Assembly: GCA_023380935.1 (NCBI GenBank) | Contig: JAMCST010000016.1 | Location: 1 to 64,000, forward strand | DNA length: 64,000 nucleotides | Origin: Patescibacteria group bacterium | GTDB lineage: Bacteria > Patescibacteriota > Microgenomatia > UBA1406 > GWC2-37-13 | Reading direction: 5' to 3' | Shown: in pieces, positions 1 to 9,284 of the stretch | How positions within the stretch are numbered: the stretch's first letter is position 1 | Layout: the number at the start of each line of letters is the position of its first letter | Position numbers and translations under genes: made by a program | Notes under the pieces: generated by a model | What the model was told of the DNA's origin: nothing | The model's input: only the letters and a program-made list of their open reading frames with translations | Databases searched by the model: none

Positions 1-1150
1 CGCCAAACACGTCATTATCCCCCCCTATTTCCAGCCACTTTTCCGCATCCAAAGCCGCCGCCACTCCCGTCCCGACCGCAGTCGCGGCTTGACGGTAAAC
101 CGGATCGGCGCAGTCGCCCGCCGCAAATACCCCGGCCTGAGACGTCATGGTCTGAAAGTGAAAATCTAATTGTTTGATGGTTACATTGTTCCGCTGTTTA
201 TCATTCTCTTCTGTTTTATCTTTTGTTTTTGCCCATTCCCAGGCTTTTCTTTGAGTGGTGACGACATAGCCTCTTTCGTCACGCTCCACCTGGCCGGCCA
301 ACAAATCGGTGTCCGGCCGGTGGCCGATCGCGACGAATAAGCCGTCAAGCGGTATGGTGCCGATGATACTGTTTCCTTCTTTTTTTTGGATGGTAAGCTG
401 TAAAAGTTTGGGTGCCACCGCCTCAAGCCCTTTAATTGATTTCTTCATCAGGCTCTGGTCGGAGGGGGTAATCTTGACGGTTACCGAACTAAGTTTTGTC
501 TCTCCGTTAACCTCGGTCACCTGGGCGTTAAACAGTTCGTGAATGTTTGGATGATTGAGTACCCGCTCCTGCATAATCTTTGAGGCGCGAAAGCTGGGCT
601 TGCGGTGGATGATAATGACGTGTTTGGCGAATTTGGTTAAAGTCAGCGCCTCTTCCATGGCCGTGTCGCCGCCGCCGGCCACCGCCACGGTCTTGCCCCG
701 GAAGAAAAACCCGTCGCAGGTGGCGCAGGCCGACACGCCTTTGCCGCGCAGCCGTTCCTCGCCGGGAACATTCAACCAAAGCGCCTTGGCGCCGGTGGCG
801 ATGATAACGGCTTTCGTCTGTCGGGGCGCTTTCTTGCCCGCCTGGTCCGGGACCGATAACCCGTACCCGACGGTAAACGGTAATTTTGACAAATCTATGG
901 TATTGATATTCTCATCAATCACGCGCGCTCCCAGCTTCACCGCCTGATCGCGCATCTTTTGGATCAGCTCGGCGCCGAGAATCGATTCAAACCCCGGATA
1001 GTTCTCTACCTCGCTGGTCAAGGTCAGCTGACCGCCCGGCGGCGAACCGGCGAAAACCAACGGCTTTAAATTGGCGCGCGCCAGATAAATGGCCGCGGCC
1101 AGTCCGGCCGGGCCGCCGCCGATTATTATTACATTATTGATATTTACCAT
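1..1150 (-). CDS. trxB: Thioredoxin reductase-like FAD/NAD(P)-dependent oxidoreductase (partial, continues off the left edge)
   Basis: Minus strand from ATG at 1150 encodes MVNINNVIIIGGGPAGLAAAIYLARANLKP (FAD-binding GGGPAG) and the redox motif SACATCDGFFFR; no stop before the window edge. Confidence 0.9.
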   Translation of the reverse strand, partial: MVNINNVIIIGGGPAGLAAAIYLARANLKPLVFAGSPPGGQLTLTSEVENYPGFESILGAELIQKMRDQAVKLGARVIDENINTIDLSKLPFTVGYGLSVPDQAGKKAPRQTKAVIIATGAKALWLNVPGEERLRGKGVSACATCDGFFFRGKTVAVAGGGDTAMEEALTLTKFAKHVIIIHRKPSFRASKIMQERVLNHPNIHELFNAQVTEVNGETKLSSVTVKITPSDQSLMKKSIKGLEAVAPKLLQLTIQKKEGNSIIGTIPLDGLFVAIGHRPDTDLLAGQVERDERGYVVTTQRKAWEWAKTKDKTEENDKQRNNVTIKQLDFHFQTMTSQAGVFAAGDCADPVYRQAATAVGTGVAAALDAEKWLEIGGDNDVFG

Positions 1151-1165
1151 AAAAAATTAAATTTA

Positions 1166-1396
1166 TTAAAGGTTGATTACCCTTTCCACCATCTGCTGAA
1201 CCTTGTCCATCTTGGTTCTGGGCACAAACCGGCAGATATCGGAAATGACGATCTCCTTGGACAGGCTGTCGATGGCTTTTTTCACCGCGGCAATCTGCTG
1301 GAGGATCTCTCCGCAGTCGCGCTTCTTGGCCGCCATCTTTTCGATGCCGTGCAGCTGGCCAACAATCCGGTTAATGCGTTGACTCAAATCAATCAT
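1166..1396 (-). CDS. CsoR/FrmR/CstR (DUF156) family metal- or persulfide-sensing repressor
   Basis: 76 aa, RINRIVGQLHGIEKM...RDCGEILQQIAAVKKAIDSLSKEIV typical of the family. Confidence 0.85.
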   Translation of the reverse strand: MIDLSQRINRIVGQLHGIEKMAAKKRDCGEILQQIAAVKKAIDSLSKEIVISDICRFVPRTKMDKVQQMVERVINL

Positions 1397-1436
1397 GCTG
1401 TTGATTTAGGTTGAGTAATAAAGATTAATCTTTCCC

Positions 1437-1464
1437 ATATACTCTATGGGAGTATAGAGTATAC
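1437..1464. promoter_or_regulatory. Candidate operator of the CsoR-like repressor
   Basis: ATACTC-TATGG-GAGTAT inverted repeat with a further GAGTAT copy, 40-70 bp upstream of the repressor start codon. Confidence 0.5.
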
Positions 1465-1597
1465 GATAACAGGGAAAATTTGATTTGTCAAACGCAACTT
1501 GATTGACGAAGAACATAACTCAAAGATAATCATCTGGTATAAGAAGTAATGATTCGGTGAGAAAGATCGCATCAACCAACCATACCGCTACCTTATA

Positions 1598-1993
1598 TTA
1601 AATGGGTCGTATAAATTTTAGAAGCCTTCTAAGCGCGCCGCCTATGCCGCGGGATCTTGCCGCAGCTTCTCGATTAGCCTTCAGTTGCGCAGCTCTCTGT
1701 TTATCCTGCAGATCATCCTGCCAAGTACGAACCCTTTCCTTATGGATAGTAGATCTTGCCGATAATATGCCTGGATCTACTCCTCCTCGGCCCGAAGTTG
1801 GCGCCAAGTCGGGATCGACTGGTATCCTACGCTTAGTAGCTCTAAACATCTGATTGGCCGTTTCTCTTCCAACCACCCGTTGACCTGATTCATCGTCTAT
1901 TACGCTTCTCTTGTATGGGCTGGCTGAATCTGGTGTCGCTGACGCTCCCCATTTCGACCACTGTTCCGGCGTGCCTGGTACTCCTCCTACCAT
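1598..1993 (-). CDS. Hypothetical protein
   Basis: 131-aa ORF between other genes; no recognised domain. Confidence 0.4.
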   Translation of the reverse strand: MVGGVPGTPEQWSKWGASATPDSASPYKRSVIDDESGQRVVGRETANQMFRATKRRIPVDPDLAPTSGRGGVDPGILSARSTIHKERVRTWQDDLQDKQRAAQLKANREAAARSRGIGGALRRLLKFIRPI

Positions 1994-2010
1994 ATTTGAT
2001 TGCTTTGAAT

Positions 2011-3318
2011 TTACCCCTTACTCAGGCTTTCCAAAAACTCGGCGTTGGTCTTGGTTTTGGTCAGCCGTTCAATCATCTTAACAATTCTTTCCTCGGTGTT
2101 CAACAGCGACAGCATCCGGCGCAGCGTCTGGATTTTGGGCAGGATGGCTTTGTCGTAAAGCATCTCTTCGTGGCGCGTGCCGGATTTTTCCACGTCGATG
2201 GCCGGGAAAATCCGCTTGTTGGCGATCTCCCGGTCCAGATGGATCTCCGAGTTGCCGGTGCCTTTCAGTTCCTCGTAGATCAGGTCGTCCATGCGCGACT
2301 CGGTGCCGACCAGGGCCGTGCCGATGATCGTCAAGCTGCCGCCCTCTTCGCAGTTGCGCGCCGCGCCTAAGAATTTCTTGGCCGGATAAAGGGCCGACGG
2401 ATCAAATCCGCCTGACAGCGACCGGCCGCTGGTGTTATTTACCGATAGATTAAGGGCGCGAGCCAACCGGGTAACCGAATCAAGCAGGATTACCACGTTT
2501 TTACCCATTTCCACCAGGCGCCGGGCCCGGTCAAGCGCCAGATTGGCCACTTTAACCTGCTGACGGGGCGACTCGTCGAAATTGGAGGCCGCCACCTCGC
2601 CTTTGATAAAGCGTTTAATTTCCGTCACTTCCTCGGGCCGTTCACCGATCAGAATCGCCATCAGAATCACGTCGGGGTGATTGACGGCAATCCCTTCGGC
2701 CATTTCCTTCAAAAAGGTCGTCTTGCCGGCCTTTGGTTGGGAGACAACCAACGCCCGTTGGCCAAAGCCGATCGGCGCGATCAGGTCGACCATACGTGTC
2801 GACAGAATCTCGGGTTTAGTCTCCAACCTGATTTGTTTATGGGGATGCAGCGAAGTCAACTGTTCAAAACTCTTCCGGGTGCGGCTTTGTTCCTCGGTCA
2901 TTTCCGCGCCGTTGATCTTCTTGATCAACAACAGGCTGTGGAAACGCTCCCCTTGTTTGGGAGGACGCGCCAAACCCTCCACTTCGTCGGCCCGGCGCAG
3001 CCAGAACCGGCGGATCTGCGACGTGGAAACGTAGATGTCGTCTTGGGGATTAATAGTATAGTCTTTGCGCAAAAAACCATACCCGCCCAACGTAACATCA
3101 AGGATGCCCTTGGCCGGATAGCTCATCTTCAGATCCTCTTTCAACCGGTCTTCCAACTCGTTACCCGGCTTTGTCGCCGGCCTGACCACCGGCTTTGTCT
3201 TGGTGGTAATGATGGGTTTTTCCTCGTACTTTTCCAGAATGGTGGAAACGTCGAGCGAGCTGGAATCAGATTGTTTGCTAACCGCAGAGGCAGAAGCAGG
3301 TTTTTTGAAAAAGACCAT
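2011..3318 (-). CDS. rho: Transcription termination factor Rho
   Basis: [14 protein letters not shown] Walker [47 protein letters not shown]. Confidence 0.96.
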   Translation of the reverse strand: MVFFKKPASASAVSKQSDSSSLDVSTILEKYEEKPIITTKTKPVVRPATKPGNELEDRLKEDLKMSYPAKGILDVTLGGYGFLRKDYTINPQDDIYVSTSQIRRFWLRRADEVEGLARPPKQGERFHSLLLIKKINGAEMTEEQSRTRKSFEQLTSLHPHKQIRLETKPEILSTRMVDLIAPIGFGQRALVVSQPKAGKTTFLKEMAEGIAVNHPDVILMAILIGERPEEVTEIKRFIKGEVAASNFDESPRQQVKVANLALDRARRLVEMGKNVVILLDSVTRLARALNLSVNNTSGRSLSGGFDPSALYPAKKFLGAARNCEEGGSLTIIGTALVGTESRMDDLIYEELKGTGNSEIHLDREIANKRIFPAIDVEKSGTRHEEMLYDKAILPKIQTLRRMLSLLNTEERIVKMIERLTKTKTNAEFLESLSKG

Positions 3319-3588
3319 AGATTAAAAAATTAAATAATAACGTTGACTAGTGATGCGGCGCGAGGATTTGGCGCGGAATGAGCGTGGATCTGTCTGGTAA
3401 GACTGGTAACTGCCATGTTCACCCTAATTTGCGATTTACCATTAAATTCGTCCTTACTGGTTAATATATTGACTAAGGAAGGTACGATAAGCTACTCAAG
3501 ATTAACAACTGCCGTTTTGGAATATAAATGATCCTCCACGATGAGGCGCATGGGACTTTTTCCCTTGCTCCATAAATGGGCGGATGCC

Positions 3589-3642
3589 TTTTCCGACTTT
3601 ACGTCGGAAAAAAATCATCTGATTCCCCGACTTTACGTCGGG
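3589..3642. repeat. Two tandem hairpins sharing the 15-mer CCGACTTTACGTCGG
   Basis: TTTTCCGAC-TTTAC-GTCGGAAAA (3589-3611) and CCCGAC-TTTAC-GTCGGG (3626-3642). Confidence 0.7.
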
Positions 3643-3776
3643 ATTACCCTTATCTTGATAGTATCAGAGAAAAAGTTATCAAGGTTTTCTCATCAGGAGG
3701 ACCAGTTCTATTATATTAGACCTTTTATCGGTTTGTCAAATGCAAATATCCGGCCCGATTATGATACACTGTAGGT

Positions 3777-4217
3777 GTGAAAACCCAGTCCTACCTGTTT
3801 CTCGTTTTTTTACTCGTGGTGCTCGTATTTATTCTTGGCGTCCGCTACGGCCAGCAGGTGGAACGCACCGACCGGGTTCCGACTCCGGTTACCTCTCGGG
3901 CGCCGGCGCCGACCATCGCGCTGGACACCAAAACCTACATTCATCAGGGCTGCGGCGTAAGCTTTATCTATCCGGCCTGGTGGCATAATGAGGTCACCTC
4001 CAGCCGGTCCGCCAGCTTTGCCTTTGCCGGACAGACGGTGATGTCTGTAATCTGCGACAAAACCAATCTGCCGGCGCCGATTGGAACCAACCCCACCGAG
4101 TGGCGCAAAAAAGATCCGAAAACCGGCCTGACCGTGACGGTCAAGGTCAACGATGGGCAAAAAAACTGGCTCCGGCTCGTCGGCGCCACCCTCGAGTTTA
4201 TCTCGCCCACCCCCTGA
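3777..4217 (+). CDS. Hypothetical membrane-anchored protein
   Basis: N-terminal hydrophobic helix YLFLVFLLVVLVFILGVRYG; 146 aa. Confidence 0.6.
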   Translation: MKTQSYLFLVFLLVVLVFILGVRYGQQVERTDRVPTPVTSRAPAPTIALDTKTYIHQGCGVSFIYPAWWHNEVTSSRSASFAFAGQTVMSVICDKTNLPAPIGTNPTEWRKKDPKTGLTVTVKVNDGQKNWLRLVGATLEFISPTP

Positions 4218-4256
4218 CGACTTGCCCATGATCGCCGACTGACTTATACTGTCATT

Positions 4257-5285
4257 ATGCAGAAACTTAAACTGGCCTACTTTGGCTCACCGGATTTTTC
4301 CGCCCGATTACTGGAAAAAATCATTAACGATCACCGCCTTCCGGTTGCGGTAGCACTGGTCGTTACCCAGCCGGACCGGCCGGCCGGCCGCAATCAAACA
4401 TTAACCCCGACGCCGGTTAAAACAGTCGCCGATCAATATCATATTAAAATCGTTGATTTTTCATTGGGAAACGCACAGGTTAACCGAACACTTGATGGGA
4501 CTGTGGAACAACAGAATCTGTGGCGTTTTCTCAAAACTCTTGATCTTGCCTTAGTTTACGCATACGGAGAGATCCTGCCTGAAGAGATGCTTAACTTACC
4601 AAAATACGGCTTTTGGAACATTCATCCGTCACTTCTCCCCGAATATCGCGGTGCTTCACCGATTGCTTATCCCCTTATTTTAGGCGATAAAGCTTCCGGC
4701 GTTTCGCTGATACAGATGGACAAAAAAATGGACCACGGATCAATCTTGGCACAAGAAAGATTAGAAATAAAACCGGACGACGCACGACCGGATTTGGAGA
4801 AAAAATTAACAAATCTTGCCTGGTGTATGTTTAAAAAACTAATTTCAACCGACTTCAGCCAATTTCAGACAATTTCAACTCGTCCGCAAGATCATTCCCG
4901 GGCCACCTACACCGTTATTCTGAAAAAGTCCGACGGCTTTATTCCGCTGACTGTTCTCAAAAAATGCTTGAATAACCAACCGCTAGATGTCGACAAGCTA
5001 CCCAACTTTCTACAACATTATCTAAAGCAGTCCAAAATTGATTCCAACCCACTAACCCGTAACTCGCAAACGTTATTGTTTAATTTATTCCACGGTCTTT
5101 CCCCCTGGCCAGGCCTCTGGACCAACGTTACACCTACGAGGTGGAATGGGAAACGTCAGAAAAGGCTGAAAGTTATCGAAATGAAGATTGTCGGCAATAC
5201 ACCAGTAATCACCAAGGTTCAACTCGAGGGGAAAAACCCGGTTGATCTGACCACTTTCAACCGGGCCTATCCCGGTCTATTGTAA
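4257..5285 (+). CDS. fmt: Methionyl-tRNA formyltransferase
   Basis: LKLAYFGSPDFSARLLEKI, VVTQPDRPAGRNQTLTPTPVK, NIHPSLLPEYRGASPIAYPLILGD. Confidence 0.95.
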   Translation: MQKLKLAYFGSPDFSARLLEKIINDHRLPVAVALVVTQPDRPAGRNQTLTPTPVKTVADQYHIKIVDFSLGNAQVNRTLDGTVEQQNLWRFLKTLDLALVYAYGEILPEEMLNLPKYGFWNIHPSLLPEYRGASPIAYPLILGDKASGVSLIQMDKKMDHGSILAQERLEIKPDDARPDLEKKLTNLAWCMFKKLISTDFSQFQTISTRPQDHSRATYTVILKKSDGFIPLTVLKKCLNNQPLDVDKLPNFLQHYLKQSKIDSNPLTRNSQTLLFNLFHGLSPWPGLWTNVTPTRWNGKRQKRLKVIEMKIVGNTPVITKVQLEGKNPVDLTTFNRAYPGLL

Positions 5286-5690
5286 ACTCCCCCACAGCGC
5301 CTCAAACTGGTTTTCCAGGTTGGTCACCAGCTCCTGATCGCTAATAATCAAGGCAAAGGGCGCTTTTTGGTTGTAGGAAACCATGATTGCCTGATGATCA
5401 AAAATCATCAGATCGCTCTCGCTTTTTTTGGCAGTTCTGATAAAGCGCACCTGATTTTTCTTGCCGTCTTTCTGTCCGGCATCATCGCGGTTAGCCTGGC
5501 TATTGGTCAGTATCTCTCGCGTAATTGTCTGCGAACCAAACAGCCGCGGCGCATAGCTTTTGTCAAAGTAGTCGCCGATAATCCTGCCGTATTGTTGGGC
5601 CAAACAGATTACGTTCAGCGCTTTTGCCTCGAGCGATTTTTCGTAGACCTTTTTGATTTCGTCGACTCCAAATAGTATCTGTACGTCCAT
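5277..5690 (-). CDS. TrmB-like effector domain without a DNA-binding domain
   Basis: ILFGVDEIKKVYEKSLEAKALNVICLAQQYGRIIGDYFDKSY resembles the C-terminal region of the adjacent TrmB-like protein; no wHTH. Confidence 0.5.
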   Translation of the reverse strand: MDVQILFGVDEIKKVYEKSLEAKALNVICLAQQYGRIIGDYFDKSYAPRLFGSQTITREILTNSQANRDDAGQKDGKKNQVRFIRTAKKSESDLMIFDHQAIMVSYNQKAPFALIISDQELVTNLENQFEALWGSLQ

Positions 5691-5778
5691 TGGTTGTCGC
5701 CCCCTATCTGTCAGATAATTGAACTGTTAATAGGGTTATGCTAATATAAGAACTAAATATTGTAAATTTGTTGTCCGT

Positions 5779-6570
5779 TTGATGAACAAAGTCTCCCGGT
5801 TCTTCATTAATCTGGGCTTTACCAAGGAACAGTCGGACATTTACCTTACCCTTTTAAAAGACGGGCCGCAGACCGTTTTGCAGCTGTCGCGCAAAACCAA
5901 TGTCAACCGCACCACTCTTTACCGGACGCTCGAAAAACTGCACGCGCAAAAATTAGTTGAGGAAATTATCGACGAATACAAAAAACTTTATAAAGCGGCT
6001 GATTTTCATACCATTGATTTACTTGTCAAAGAACAGGAAAACCGAACCGAGTTTCTAAAAACCGCATTTCCAGAAATAAACGCGCTATTAACATCAACCA
6101 GCTCAAGCCAACCGGGAACAAAAGTGGTTTTTTACCGCGGAAGCGATGGTATTAGACAAATGGGTTGGAATACTTTAAAAGCCAATCGGATAGTTATGGG
6201 CTATACTTATCGTCGTTTTGAAGAAGTTGTTGGTGAAAAATTTGCCAAAGACTGGTGTGAGGAATTTATCGATCGTGGATTGCTGCTGCGGGAAATTTAC
6301 TCAAACGAACTTTATAAGAGCAAAGAGCAAGGCTATCGACAGATAACTTATCCGTCAGCACATTTTCAAGAAAAATATATCCAACCGACAATACTAAACA
6401 TCAATCATCAAATGGATATCTATAACGATGTTATTGGTATTTATAACTGGCACGAGGGTGAAATATTTGGAGTCGAAATCTACAATGAAAAAGTCGCCGC
6501 CATGCACAAGCAAATATTTGAGATTGTCTGGAAAATAGCCATTAAGCCGCCAAAAAACCTCAAACTTTGA
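5779..6570 (+). CDS. TrmB-family transcriptional regulator (wHTH plus effector domain)
   Basis: FFINLGFTKEQSDIYLTLLKDGPQTVLQLSRKTNVNRTTLYRTLEKLHAQKLVEE. Confidence 0.85.
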   Translation: MMNKVSRFFINLGFTKEQSDIYLTLLKDGPQTVLQLSRKTNVNRTTLYRTLEKLHAQKLVEEIIDEYKKLYKAADFHTIDLLVKEQENRTEFLKTAFPEINALLTSTSSSQPGTKVVFYRGSDGIRQMGWNTLKANRIVMGYTYRRFEEVVGEKFAKDWCEEFIDRGLLLREIYSNELYKSKEQGYRQITYPSAHFQEKYIQPTILNINHQMDIYNDVIGIYNWHEGEIFGVEIYNEKVAAMHKQIFEIVWKIAIKPPKNLKL

Positions 6571-7342
6571 GGATCATTCCCACCACATATCCAACTAGGG
6601 CGGACACCATTCCGATAATCAACATTTCCGCTCCCTGACGGAGAAAATGGCGACCAAGCGTCATTTTGGCTTTGTAATAACCCAGGCCAAACAATGTCAG
6701 CGCCGATATCGCCAATCCCGAATTCATGGCCAAACGCGTCGGGAAAAAGAAAAACGGCGTCAAGGGAATGAATGACCCGATAATGGCCGAGACTCCGACG
6801 ACGACGGCGACCGGCAGCGCCTGTCTTCTCTCCACCGGTTCCAGTTTAAGCTCCTGTTCCATCATTACCTTTAACCAGATTCCTTTGTCCTTAGTGATCG
6901 TTACCACAATATCGTCTAGGGTTTTGCCGCTGAAGCCGTAACTCTCGTAAAGCGCGCGGATTTCTTCTCTTTCTCCTTCGGGCACATGTTCGATTTCATA
7001 TTTTTCCCGTTCGTATTCCGACCGGTAGTAGTCGGCGTCGGCCAGTTTGGTCGTATAGGCCACCGCCGCCATGGAAACCGATTCGGCAAAGGCCGCGGCC
7101 AATCCCGCGACAATCACGATTTTATTGGAGGCAGTGGCTGCTGCCACACCCAATATGATTCCCAACACGTTAACCAAACCGTCCTGGCCGCCGAGGATAA
7201 TATCGGAAAGATTAAATGTCCGTTTATGGCCTTCTTCGTGGTGGATGTCGCGGCGGATTGCCCTGGCCGAATGCGTCTCTTTAATCTTCTTGAGGTTGCG
7301 TTTGAGATAAGCGTCACGTGCACTCTCCACTCGGGTAATCAT
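6560..7342 (-). CDS. VIT1/CCC1-family membrane protein
   Basis: LSDIILGGQDGLVNVLGIILGVAAAT and a C-terminal membrane region. Confidence 0.85.
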   Translation of the reverse strand: MITRVESARDAYLKRNLKKIKETHSARAIRRDIHHEEGHKRTFNLSDIILGGQDGLVNVLGIILGVAAATASNKIVIVAGLAAAFAESVSMAAVAYTTKLADADYYRSEYEREKYEIEHVPEGEREEIRALYESYGFSGKTLDDIVVTITKDKGIWLKVMMEQELKLEPVERRQALPVAVVVGVSAIIGSFIPLTPFFFFPTRLAMNSGLAISALTLFGLGYYKAKMTLGRHFLRQGAEMLIIGMVSALVGYVVGMILKV

Positions 7343-7349
7343 ATGATGA

Positions 7350-7970
7350 TTATAAAACAATATGATGAATACGACAACGGGCTTGGTAGCTGTCCCACGC
7401 GCCGACTTTGATCAAAGCATCGCGATGGGAAGCCGGTTTTCCGTTAGCCGATAATCGCTGGGTACGGGTGGCGTTCCATTTTTTGCAAACGGCGCAGACC
7501 GCTTTTAACTTGACGACCTCGCCGTCGGCCAGGGCCAACAATTGCGGCATGACGCCGAACGGTTCGCCGCGGAAGTCCGTATCCAGCCCGGCCACCACCA
7601 CATGGATATGCTGTTGCAATAGTTGGTTCACTACGCCAATAATGGTCTTGGGAAAAAACTGCACCTCGTCGATCACCACTACTTTGGTGTTTTTGTCGAT
7701 TTTGTTCAAGATATTTTCCGGGTTTTGGATACTTACCGCACGCCACTTTCGTTTTGAGTGCGAAACGATTCGGTTGGTGACATAACGATTGTCTAAGACA
7801 TGATTAAAAACGACGGTTTTTAACCCGGCGATTTTGTAGCGTTGCAGTCGCTTGACTAACTCTTCGCTTTTGCCGGAAAACATCGGGCCGGTAATCACGT
7901 CCAACCGACCATAACTAATCAACCTGGCAGGTTGGTTTTTGCTTTGGCGGGACGGCCTAGATTTGATCAT
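7350..7970 (-). CDS. tdk: Thymidine kinase (type II)
   Basis: GRLDVITGPMFSGKSEELVKRLQRY, VVVIDEVQFF, GLDTDFRGEPFG, CAVCKKWNATRTQR. Confidence 0.95.
   Translation of the reverse strand: MIKSRPSRQSKNQPARLISYGRLDVITGPMFSGKSEELVKRLQRYKIAGLKTVVFNHVLDNRYVTNRIVSHSKRKWRAVSIQNPENILNKIDKNTKVVVIDEVQFFPKTIIGVVNQLLQQHIHVVVAGLDTDFRGEPFGVMPQLLALADGEVVKLKAVCAVCKKWNATRTQRLSANGKPASHRDALIKVGAWDSYQARCRIHHIVL
7917..7937. repeat. Palindromic element, family C, copy 1, in the 5' part of tdk
   Basis: AATCAACCT-GGC-AGGTTGGTT; shares 20 nt CAACCTGGCAGGTTGGTTTT with 23577-23599. Confidence 0.75.
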
Positions 7971-9234
7971 TTTTGATATTCTGTCTGATAAGCTCCATCA
8001 GCTTTTCCATCACCCATAAATTATGGTACGTGGCTAAATTATAACCAAGGATTTCCCGCTGTTTAAACAAATGATGCAGGTAGGCTTTGGTAAAGTGACG
8101 GCAGACATAACAACCACAACCGGTCACCACCGGCTCCAGATTGTTACGATAGTGTCCCCGCATTATATCCAGTTTTTCAAACTGCACAGATGCCAGGCTG
8201 AATTCCCGATGATTAAGCCTTAGTATTTCTCCCATCCGCGCCAGCCGGGTCGGCTCGACACAATCGAAAGTATCGATGCCGTACCTGACCAGATCAACAA
8301 TGTCGTCGATCTGACCGACACCGAGCAGGTGTACCGGCCGATCGTCGGGCAGGTAATCGGCTACCCAGCGCACCTGATCACGCATCTCTTTTTTGCTTTC
8401 GCCCACCGACACTCCCCCAATCGCCACGCCGGACGTATTTTGCCCCACGACAAATTTTGCCGATTGTTTTCTTAAATCCTCAAACGTTGCTCCCTGGATT
8501 ACTCCGTAAAGATATTGATTTTGCCTGCGACAGGTGGCAGGAGGAAAAGGGTTCCCGACAGCGCGCAGTTTACGAGCACTGGCGGGAAATGAACTCCTGA
8601 CAGAATCTGTCGCCGTACCAGTTTTGAGTTTATGCTTAATACATCTTTTCAACCACTCGTGAGTCCGCTCCATCGCTTGCTGTGCATAACGGCGGGTGGC
8701 CGGATAGTAGGTGCATTCGTCAAACGCCATGTTGAGATCGGCACCGATCTGGCGCTGATATTCCATTGATTTTTCCGGAGTAAACTCAAGTAGTTCTCCA
8801 TCAAACACCGAACGGAATTTCACACCATCATGCGATATTTTTTCAATTAGCGGCCGCTCCGGCCTAACTTCATCATCCTGAAGAACTTTAGCACGCTGAT
8901 GCTGGTCGCTATGATTTAGCCTACGCCCTAACGAAAACACCTGAAATCCGCCCGAGTCGGAGATCAACGGCAGATTTAACTGGCTAAACCGGTGGATGCC
9001 GCCGGCCGACTCCACCACTGCCGCTCCCGGATGGGTTACCAGATGATAGGTATTGACAAACGCGAGCTGGATGCCGATCTCATTGGTTAAGCTGGGAAGC
9101 AGTGCCTTAATCGCTCCTTTTGTCCCCACCGGTACAAATGCCGGGGTAGTGACGGTTCCGTGATCGGTACAGATTTTTCCCAGACGGGCGCGCGATTTTT
9201 TAGACCGCAAGAGGTTTTGGAAAAACTTACCCAT
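7957..9234 (-). CDS. tgt: Queuine/archaeosine tRNA-guanine transglycosylase
   Basis: LISDSGGFQVFSLG, KFRSVFDGELLEFTPEKSMEYQRQIGADLNMAFDEC, YGVIQGATFEDLRKQSA, TGCGCYVC. Confidence 0.95.
   Translation of the reverse strand: MGKFFQNLLRSKKSRARLGKICTDHGTVTTPAFVPVGTKGAIKALLPSLTNEIGIQLAFVNTYHLVTHPGAAVVESAGGIHRFSQLNLPLISDSGGFQVFSLGRRLNHSDQHQRAKVLQDDEVRPERPLIEKISHDGVKFRSVFDGELLEFTPEKSMEYQRQIGADLNMAFDECTYYPATRRYAQQAMERTHEWLKRCIKHKLKTGTATDSVRSSFPASARKLRAVGNPFPPATCRRQNQYLYGVIQGATFEDLRKQSAKFVVGQNTSGVAIGGVSVGESKKEMRDQVRWVADYLPDDRPVHLLGVGQIDDIVDLVRYGIDTFDCVEPTRLARMGEILRLNHREFSLASVQFEKLDIMRGHYRNNLEPVVTGCGCYVCRHFTKAYLHHLFKQREILGYNLATYHNLWVMEKLMELIRQNIKNDQI
8527..8613 (+). repeat. Structured palindromic element, family A, copy 1, inside tgt
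   Basis: Nested stems GCGACAG/CTGTCGC, CAGGAG/CTCCTG, TTCCCGACAG/CTGGCGGGAA with loops shared with 16749-16836. Confidence 0.85.
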
Positions 9235-9284
9235 GGCAGTATTGTAGCAGAACGACCGACGGAATCGGTCGCCAATCGATTCGG

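Noticed and set aside
2677-3333. 218-aa plus-strand ORF opposite rho
   Set aside because: Antisense shadow of a highly conserved gene; no independent domain or start context.
8600-8606. ACAGAAT in family A resembles the RNase P RNA conserved ACAGAA motif
   Set aside because: No other RNase P conserved regions are present; short match only.
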